Below, piece by piece: positions 13,201-18,154 of a stretch of 37,419 nucleotides of DNA. Numbering within the stretch: the stretch's first letter is position 1; each line of letters opens with the position of its first letter. The stretch spans positions 1-37,419 of the forward strand of contig JAJFKF010000146.1 in assembly GCA_021773365.1 (NCBI GenBank), written 5' to 3'. This DNA is from Gammaproteobacteria bacterium (GTDB lineage: Bacteria > Pseudomonadota > Gammaproteobacteria > Steroidobacterales > Steroidobacteraceae). The notes beneath the pieces are model-generated. The model ran no database searches. It saw only the letters and a program-made list of their open reading frames with translations, and was not told the origin of the DNA. The position numbers were made by a program, and so were the translations under genes.

Positions 13201-13601
13201 GCAGGGCGGGGGAGAAAGTAACGCTGATGCTGCTGGAGTCCTGGCATCCGAGCTCCGCCCGCAGACCGCTGTTTACCGGCAGCCTCATATGGCCGCTGTC
13301 GACATTGTGGTCACGACTTACGGGTCGCTACAGCAGCAATCGGGTTGCCCGCGCCACCTGGCATGCCGTTGCGCACTACCGGCCAAAACCGCTGCGCGGG
13401 CGCCTGCTGCATGTCATTGCCACCAATCGCTTCCTGCACCCGCACACCAAGGACACACGCCGGTTGTGGGATGAACTGGCTCTGGAAGGGTGTGAAACTC
13501 AGTTTGTCGATGCAATTGACTCAGGACAGCTGTTCGCCGAGGCACACGTCGATGCACTTGCTGCCCATGTTCGGGACTATATCGCGCGGGAGTCACTTTG
13601 A
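1239..13601 (+). CDS. Trimodular lipopeptide synthetase: FAAL-ACP-(C-A-PCP)x3-TE
   Basis: A 4120-residue non-ribosomal peptide synthetase that carries a complete assembly line on one chain. A fatty acyl-AMP ligase and an acyl carrier protein form the loading module. Three condensation-adenylation-carrier modules and a C-terminal thioesterase follow. The carrier serines lie at residues 663, 1726, 2788 and 3844. The expected product is an N-acylated tripeptide. There is no epimerase domain and I see no dual C/E condensation motif, so L residues or glycine are expected. ATG 1239 is the first start in the frame. It has no visible Shine-Dalgarno sequence, so the true start is uncertain by some residues. 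The stop overlaps the start of the exporter gene (TTGA), and a PPTase that could activate the carriers overlaps that gene in turn. The cassette runs opposite to the flanking EPS genes. The chemical identity of the product is not deducible beyond this. Confidence 0.96.
   Translation: [4120 protein letters not shown]
1290..3360 (+). other. NRPS loading module: fatty acyl-AMP ligase (FAAL) plus acyl carrier protein
   Basis: Residues about 20-590 form an adenylate-forming domain of the FAAL class. It has the P-loop motif [16 protein letters not shown] near residue 190, the FAAL-typical [25 protein letters not shown], and [32 protein letters not shown] read as its parts RTGDLG, GRLKD and HGRNHYP. 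FAALs activate free fatty acids as acyl-AMP and pass them to a carrier rather than to CoA. The carrier follows at about residues 630-700, with GLDSLG and the phosphopantetheine Ser663. A FAAL-ACP start means the lipid tail is loaded in cis. Chain length cannot be read from the sequence. Confidence 0.92.
3400..6530 (+). other. NRPS module 1: C1-A1-PCP1
   Basis: The condensation domain spans about residues 722-1165, with an intact HHIVADG at 856-862. As it follows the ACP, it should acylate the first amino acid. The adenylation domain spans about 1187-1690 ([12 protein letters not shown] near 1333; [14 protein letters not shown]). The carrier motif is LGGHSL with Ser1726. By manual alignment to GrsA the ten specificity positions read D-A-M-H-V-G-G-V-T-K, which I do not recognise as any standard amino acid. 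A1 also differs from A2 and A3 in motif A2 (VVLDRAHP where PLDPxxP is usual) and in GYGLTES (usually YGPTE), so it may belong to a different A-domain lineage. Confidence 0.88.
6590..9720 (+). other. NRPS module 2: C2-A2-PCP2
   Basis: The condensation domain spans about residues 1785-2230, with HHIIADG at 1918-1924. The adenylation domain spans about 2249-2750 ([41 protein letters not shown]). The carrier motif is LGGHSL with Ser2788. The specificity positions read D-A-W-Q-I-G-F-D-D-K by hand alignment. The opening DAWQ resembles glutamine-type codes, but the D-D at positions 330/331 does not fit them, so the substrate is left open. In the A3 core motif the usual Gly-Val after PK is replaced by Ala-Ala. 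Confidence 0.88.
9775..12880 (+). other. NRPS module 3: C3-A3-PCP3, predicted glycine
   Basis: The condensation domain spans about residues 2846-3290. Its core motif reads HHAIGDQ (2980-2986), with Gln in place of the final Gly of HHxxxDG; the catalytic second His is kept. The adenylation domain spans about 3306-3800 ([37 protein letters not shown]). The carrier motif is AGGHSL with Ser3844. The specificity positions read D-I-L-Q-L-G-L-I-W-K, which matches the glycine code I know for bacterial synthetases. The last residue of the peptide is therefore predicted to be Gly. Confidence 0.88.
12905..13598 (+). other. NRPS termination: type I thioesterase domain with Cys nucleophile
   Basis: Residues about 3890-4115 form an alpha/beta-hydrolase thioesterase (FAIPGVGGN oxyanion segment, then [17 protein letters not shown]). 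The nucleophile elbow reads G-A-C-T-G, with Cys3974 where most NRPS thioesterases have Ser. The acidic residue after the next strand is Glu4000 (LLESWHP), where Asp is usual. The likely catalytic His is His4103 (AEAHVDA). The domain should release the finished acyl-tripeptide by hydrolysis or cyclisation; the sequence does not say which. Confidence 0.85.
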
Positions 13602-15277
13602 AGAACTGGCGGCTACTCGCCTTCCTGCTGCGTCATTCGCGCAGCGCGGTGCCGCTGATGATCGGCGCCGGCGTGGTTTCGGGGTTACTGAGCATTGCAG
13701 TGCTGGCGCTGATCAATCATGCGCTGTACCAGCGCGGCGGCATGGCGGCACAGCTGGCCGCAGGCTTTGTGCTGCTGGTGGTCGGCAAGATCGCTGCGGC
13801 AGCGTTTTCGCAACTGCTGCTGGTGCGCTTCTCACAAGGACTCATACTCGACCTGTCGCTGACTCTGTGTACGCAAATGTTGCGTGCGCCGTTGCGCCGG
13901 CTGGAGCGTGAGGGACCGGGACAAATGCTGGCGGTACTCACAGATGATGTGAGTGCAGTGACCTGGGCCCTGCAATCACTGCCCAAGCTGGCCACCAATG
14001 TCGCCGTCGTCATCGGCTGTGGCATCTATCTGGCCTGGCTGTCGCTGCCGATGTTCTTCTGGGCAGGCGGTGTCACGCTCACCGGCGCACTGATTTACAA
14101 GCTGATACACGACCGCACCTACAAGGTGATGCGGGCAGCACGCGAGGCGCGCGCGCGACTCCTGGAGCATTTCCGCAGCCTGATGTCCGGCCTCAAGGAG
14201 CTGATGCTGCATCGTGCGCGCCGCGAGGAATTCATTCAGGAGGAATTGCGCGGCACAGCCGAGGAGTATCGCCGCACCAATCTCACCGCCACCAGCCGCT
14301 ACGTGCTGGCTGAGGCCTGGGTGCAGTCCCTGCTTTATGCCCTGATTGGATTACTGCTGTTCGCCTATCCTGCTGTAACTTCGGTTTCGGTCGAGGCGCT
14401 AACCGGATACGTGCTTGCCATTCTCTATGTGATGAGCCCGCTGTGGACTATTATCGGTGCCCTGCCGGCGGTGGCGCGCGGCCAGATTGCCTTTCAGAAA
14501 ATCGAGGCACTGGGCGTAACGCTGCAGGACAGTGCTACAGCCTCCATGCCTGTCGCACCAGCGATTAAGGCAGGCCCGCATGAGACCAGTATCGAAATGC
14601 GCGCAGCTGCCTTCACCTACGAACCGGTGGCGGGCGCGGATTGCCCCTTCACACTCGGACCGGTTGATTTCACCCTGCGTAGCGGCGAGCTGGTGTTCGT
14701 GGTCGGCGGCAACGGTAGCGGCAAGAGCACCTTCGCAAAAATGCTGACCGGTCTGTACCTGCCCGATCGCGGCGTGATGTTCAATAGTGGTGTGCCGGTC
14801 GACAAGACCAACCAGGAATGGCACCGCGAACACTTCTCGGCGGTATTCGCCGATTTCCATCTCTTCGACAAGCTGTTCGGCATCCCCTCCGCGGATCTGC
14901 AGGCCGCTACCGATCGCTATCTGCGCCTGCTGCAGATCGACGGCAAGGTGAGCCTGAAAGGACGGGCCTTCTCGACGCTGGAACTCTCGCAGGGCCAGCG
15001 CAAGCGCCTGGCGCTGATCACCGCCTACCTCGAAGACCGGCCCTTCTACGTTTTCGACGAATGGGCCGCGGACCAGGATCCTGAGTACAAGGAAGTGTTC
15101 TACTCCCGCCTCCTGCCGGAGTTGCGCAGCCGCGGCAAGGGCGTGGTCGTTATCACACACGATGACCGCTACTTCCATCTCGGCGACCGGGTGCTGAAGC
15201 TCGAGGACGGCAAGCCGTCGGCCCGCACCTCTTCCGCTACCCGTGATACAGCCAGCCAATCCGCATCTGCTGTGTGA
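13598..15277 (+). CDS. Cyclic-peptide-type ABC exporter, fused membrane and ATPase domains (SyrD/PvdE family)
   Basis: A half-transporter of 559 residues with an N-terminal membrane domain of about six helices (about residues 17-295) and a C-terminal ATPase. Walker A is GGNGSGKST at 370-378, the signature is LSQGQRKRL, Walker B is YVFDEWAADQDP, and the switch His is in VITHDDRYF. The DEWAADQDP form is typical of the family that exports peptides made by non-ribosomal synthetases, such as SyrD and PvdE. It starts at TTG 13598, inside the synthetase stop codon (TTGA), so translation is probably coupled. It most likely moves the lipopeptide across the inner membrane. The family name does not prove that the cargo is cyclic. 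Confidence 0.93.
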   Translation: MKNWRLLAFLLRHSRSAVPLMIGAGVVSGLLSIAVLALINHALYQRGGMAAQLAAGFVLLVVGKIAAAAFSQLLLVRFSQGLILDLSLTLCTQMLRAPLRRLEREGPGQMLAVLTDDVSAVTWALQSLPKLATNVAVVIGCGIYLAWLSLPMFFWAGGVTLTGALIYKLIHDRTYKVMRAAREARARLLEHFRSLMSGLKELMLHRARREEFIQEELRGTAEEYRRTNLTATSRYVLAEAWVQSLLYALIGLLLFAYPAVTSVSVEALTGYVLAILYVMSPLWTIIGALPAVARGQIAFQKIEALGVTLQDSATASMPVAPAIKAGPHETSIEMRAAAFTYEPVAGADCPFTLGPVDFTLRSGELVFVVGGNGSGKSTFAKMLTGLYLPDRGVMFNSGVPVDKTNQEWHREHFSAVFADFHLFDKLFGIPSADLQAATDRYLRLLQIDGKVSLKGRAFSTLELSQGQRKRLALITAYLEDRPFYVFDEWAADQDPEYKEVFYSRLLPELRSRGKGVVVITHDDRYFHLGDRVLKLEDGKPSARTSSATRDTASQSASAV

Positions 15278-16004
15278 GGCGCGCGGCGCATTGCACGCCA
15301 GCGTGGATCACATACAGCTGTGGTGTTTCGCGCTGAACAGTCACGCCGGGTTCACCGCGCAATGCGGACAGCTACTGTCCGACGCTGAACAAGCGCGGGC
15401 CTCTCGTTTCATCAATCCGCGCGACCGCGATGCCTTCGTGCTGGCGCATGGGGTGCTACGCCAGCTGCTGGCACGCTACACCGGCATGGATGCGCAGGCA
15501 CTGCGCTTCGGCGAGGGTGCGGCCGGCAAGCCTTTTCTGGAAACCCAGCCTGCCGGTCGGTCGGCCCTCGCCTTCAATCTGTCACATTCCCGTGATCGGG
15601 CATTGCTGGGAGTCACTGCAGCGCGTGAGTTGGGGGTCGACCTGGAGCGCCACGATTCACGCGTCGAACCGCTCGCCATCGGCCGGCGCTTTTTCTTCGG
15701 GCCGGAGTATGAGGACATTGCAGCGATGCCCGCAGACCTCCGCCATGCCCGCTTCTTCCGCTACTGGGTGGCCAAGGAGGCGGTTCTGAAGGCACAGGGG
15801 GTGGGCCTTGGATTTCCGCTCGACAGCTTTCAGATTCGTTTTGCAGCCGCGGACACCTCATCTCCAATGCGAGCGGTGGCGGACAGCTTCGATCTGGCGA
15901 GGCTTGACGGCCACTGGCGGCTGCAGCTGCCGCCCTGCGACCCGGGGTGGTCCGCCGCCGTCTGTGCGGCGGGCGATGACTGGAGCATTCAGCTCATGAC
16001 TTGA
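15243..16004 (+). CDS. 4'-Phosphopantetheinyl transferase, Sfp type
   Basis: A protein of 253 residues that should transfer phosphopantetheine from CoA to the carrier serines of the upstream synthetase. Visible family motifs are FNLSHS, GVDLE (Mg-binding Asp and Glu) and RYWVAKEAVLKAQGVGL (the WxxKEA motif). The chosen GTG start at 15243 overlaps the exporter gene by 35 nt. A second GTG near 15303 would give a protein starting close to the conserved domain and cannot be excluded; neither has a clear ribosome binding site. It ends convergently with the deacetylase gene, the two stops overlapping by 11 nt. A dedicated PPTase makes the three-gene cassette self-sufficient. Confidence 0.92.
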   Translation: MIQPANPHLLCEARGALHASVDHIQLWCFALNSHAGFTAQCGQLLSDAEQARASRFINPRDRDAFVLAHGVLRQLLARYTGMDAQALRFGEGAAGKPFLETQPAGRSALAFNLSHSRDRALLGVTAARELGVDLERHDSRVEPLAIGRRFFFGPEYEDIAAMPADLRHARFFRYWVAKEAVLKAQGVGLGFPLDSFQIRFAAADTSSPMRAVADSFDLARLDGHWRLQLPPCDPGWSAAVCAAGDDWSIQLMT

Positions 16005-16857
16005 GCAGCCCAAGCCCCGTCAACACGTTTTCCACGGTAGTGCAGGGAAATTCCTGCAACAACGCGCGCAGTCGCGGCTCGGTACGATCCAGGTTGGTGT
16101 AGTGACGAAACCGCGACAGCCAGCTGGCGCGAAAGCGGGGCTGCTGCGGATCGACTTCCCAGGGGTGCAGGTAAAAGATAAAGGGCTGCCGTTCCCGGTG
16201 ATTCAGACGACGCAGACCGTAGCGGGTCAACCAGAACGGCAGCAGCCGGAAGTACCCCCCTCCGGCCACTGGCAGACGCATGCCGGCCAGCGAGACGGTT
16301 GAAGGGGGAAACTCGACCAGCTGCGCGCCCGACGGGGTCGGGATGAGCCCCGGGCGTTGCGGCGCCCCTGGTATGCCGTAGCGGTCATGATGGATGGGAA
16401 AGACGCTTGAATCGTACTTGAAGCCCAGCTCGTGGATCGTGTCGAGCGCCCACAGCGACTGGCGGGTAATCGACCAGCTTGCGGCCCGGTAACCGAGCAC
16501 CGGTGCGCCGGTGAGATCTTCGAGCAATTCCTTCGACTCACGGGTCTCGGCGGCGAATGTCCCGGGCGTCTGGGTGTACACAAGCTGATGACTCATCCCG
16601 TGACAGGCGATCTCATGGCCGGCCCGGTGAATCTCCCGGATCAGCTCAGGGCTGCGGCGCGCCACCCACCCGAGTATGAAGAAGGTGGCTTTGACACCGA
16701 CTTCCTCGAATAAATTCAATAATTTACGTGTGCTTTGCTCAGCGCGGTACTCCATGCCGTCCCAATCCTCGCGACGGATGACTTGCGACAGCGCGGCAAC
16801 GTGGAAGTAATCCTCCACGTCTACGGTCATGGCATTGGAGATCTGGGACTGCTGCAA
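15994..16857 (-). CDS. Polysaccharide deacetylase, PEP-CTERM/XrtA locus type (NodB fold)
   Basis: A 287-residue carbohydrate esterase family 4-like protein. Metal-ligand motifs are TVDVED (residues 11-16) and HGMSH (His86 and His90), followed by GYRAASWS and, near the C-terminus, FIFYLHPWEVD. The MTVDVEDYFHV start and the YLHPWE ending are characteristic of the deacetylase subfamily found in exosortase-associated EPS loci. It probably removes acetyl groups from amino sugars of the secreted polymer. The start is TTG 16857, with a GGTGGA ribosome site 6 nt upstream. ATG 16830 lies inside the conserved motif and is too late. The ribosome site lies in the arm of a long hairpin. Confidence 0.9.
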   Translation of the reverse strand: MQQSQISNAMTVDVEDYFHVAALSQVIRREDWDGMEYRAEQSTRKLLNLFEEVGVKATFFILGWVARRSPELIREIHRAGHEIACHGMSHQLVYTQTPGTFAAETRESKELLEDLTGAPVLGYRAASWSITRQSLWALDTIHELGFKYDSSVFPIHHDRYGIPGAPQRPGLIPTPSGAQLVEFPPSTVSLAGMRLPVAGGGYFRLLPFWLTRYGLRRLNHRERQPFIFYLHPWEVDPQQPRFRASWLSRFRHYTNLDRTEPRLRALLQEFPCTTVENVLTGLGLLKS

Positions 16858-16864
16858 AACGAAT

Positions 16865-16916
16865 CCACCCGGTGTCGGCAGGAGCAGGGATTATCCTGCA
16901 TTGCCGACCCGGGTGG
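16865..16916 (-). promoter_or_regulatory. Long hairpin between Ig lipoprotein gene and deacetylase gene
   Basis: A 16-nt arm (16865-16880) pairs with 16902-16916 with one bulged base. Inside it GCAGG (16884-16888) pairs with CCTGC (16895-16899) around a GATTAT loop. On the minus strand the last arm contains the GGTGG part of the deacetylase ribosome site, and the bases that follow (ATTCGTTTTG) are moderately T-rich. It could be a terminator for the lipoprotein gene or a structure that hides the deacetylase ribosome site. The sequence alone does not decide. Confidence 0.5.
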
Positions 16917-16984
16917 TGGGACGAAGGTCTCTTCGGGATGTCAGGTCAGGGGCCGCCTCCCTGGCCCCGGCTGCGAACCCTTGA

Positions 16985-18004
16985 TCAGGAAATGGTCTTG
17001 CTGGCCACGTTGGAGGCGTCGCTCTCGATACCCGTGGACGTATAGGCCTTCACGATGAAGTACCAGGTGCCCTGCGTAAGGTCCTCGACGACGTAGCTCC
17101 CGAGGCCGGCATTGGACACCTGCACGCTCTGGTTGAGGTTGTTCGAACTGGTGCCGTACAGAATGCGATAGCCCGCCAGGTTGGTAAGCGCCGATCCGTC
17201 GGTATTCTGGGTGGGGGACGTCCACGACACCGTCGCGCTGCCATTGGACACCTGATTCACCGCAATCGAGAAAGCCGGCAGCGAGGCGCTGGCCGTGCCG
17301 TCACTCACCGTGATGACGATGTTGTTGTAGCTGCGCACATCGCCCGCATCCGGGGTGCCGGAAAGGCGACCGCTGGAGGTGCTGAAGTTCGCCCACGAGG
17401 GCTGGTTCTCAATGCTGAAGGTCAGCGAATCGCCATCGTCATCCGAGGATGAGGGACGGAAGCTGTAAGCCACGCCCATGTTGATGGCGGTCAGCGGCGA
17501 GCCGGAAATGGTCGGCGCGCTGTTGGCCGGCGGCGGCGGCGGCTGCGAGGGCGCGGCGTTCACGCGAATGGAGAAGGCCGCCAGCGAAGCACTGGCCTCG
17601 CCGTCGCTCACCGAAATGCTGATGCCGGAGGTCGTACCAACATCATCATCGTCCGGCGTGCCGCTGAGGGTGCCGGTGCTGATGCTGAAGGTCGCCCAGG
17701 AGGGCTTGCCGGTGATGCTGTAGCTCAGGCTGTCGCCATCGGCGTCGCTGGCCGAGGGCTGAAAGCTGTAGGCGTTGCCGGCCTGCACGGAAGCCTGCGG
17801 CGAACCGGAAATGGTCGGTGCGTTGTTGGCCGGTGGCGCGCTGGGGCCGGGTGTGCCCGCCGGATTCGACGGAGCAGGAGAGTTGTCCGAGGCGCGCTGG
17901 GTTTCCTCACCGCCGCAGGCGGCCAGGGACAGAGCGACAAGCGCTACCGCAAAGTACCGACCAATCTTGCCCAAGTTGTTCAGTTCGATTGTGCTCACTG
18001 TCAT
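16985..18004 (-). CDS. Secreted lipoprotein with two putative-Ig (He_PIG/cadherin-like) domains and a fibronectin type III domain
   Basis: A 339-residue surface or periplasmic protein. The signal peptide ends in SLAAC, with Cys30 the predicted lipid site, followed by a Pro/Ala/Ser-rich linker. Two similar domains follow (about residues 61-149 and 162-250). Each starts with APTISGSP, contains a DGDSL-type calcium-like loop, PSWA and LSGTP, and ends in VSDGxASASLxAFSI. A fibronectin type III-like domain (253-337) closes the protein. I chose ATG 18004; an upstream TTG at 18055 would add 17 residues ahead of an already good signal peptide. The role is probably adhesive or structural in the matrix, but no enzyme motif is visible. 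Its long leader carries a c-di-GMP riboswitch, which ties expression to the biofilm second messenger. Confidence 0.82.
   Translation of the reverse strand: MTVSTIELNNLGKIGRYFAVALVALSLAACGGEETQRASDNSPAPSNPAGTPGPSAPPANNAPTISGSPQASVQAGNAYSFQPSASDADGDSLSYSITGKPSWATFSISTGTLSGTPDDDDVGTTSGISISVSDGEASASLAAFSIRVNAAPSQPPPPPANSAPTISGSPLTAINMGVAYSFRPSSSDDDGDSLTFSIENQPSWANFSTSSGRLSGTPDAGDVRSYNNIVITVSDGTASASLPAFSIAVNQVSNGSATVSWTSPTQNTDGSALTNLAGYRILYGTSSNNLNQSVQVSNAGLGSYVVEDLTQGTWYFIVKAYTSTGIESDASNVASKTIS
17275..17850 (-). repeat. Tandem duplication of the Ig-like domain coding sequence
   Basis: Two copies of about 270 nt lie in tandem inside the lipoprotein gene, separated by a Pro-rich linker. They are clear at protein level (APTISGSP, PSWA, LSGTP and VSDG in both) and still visible in DNA around the GAACCGGAAATGGTCGG-like stretches near 17500 and 17803. 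This is domain duplication within a gene, not a mobile repeat. Confidence 0.7.
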
Positions 18005-18154
18005 CTCCGTTCGTTTCGGTCCGCACCTGCGCCGGCTGAGCGCAGATACAAACAAGCCCCACCACGACCCTTACCTGGTCGCAAACGCTTCCGATCGAAT
18101 GGGGTCTGACGGACGATAAATCGAGGATGACAGCGGCGCGCCACTTTGCGTGAT
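18005..18154 (-). promoter_or_regulatory. Leader between riboswitch and lipoprotein start
   Basis: About 150 nt without a convincing gene. It contains a perfect 6-bp hairpin, CTGCGC (18027-18032) with GCGCAG (18040-18045), close to the ATG, and a GGAG that directly abuts the start codon. The riboswitch expression platform should lie here. I see no T-rich terminator, so control of translation is a possibility. Confidence 0.4.

Noticed and set aside
1205-16010. Mobile element boundaries around the lipopeptide cassette
   Set aside because: No transposase, integrase, tRNA, direct repeat or terminal inverted repeat was found at either edge, and base composition looks like the flanks. Horizontal transfer remains unproven.
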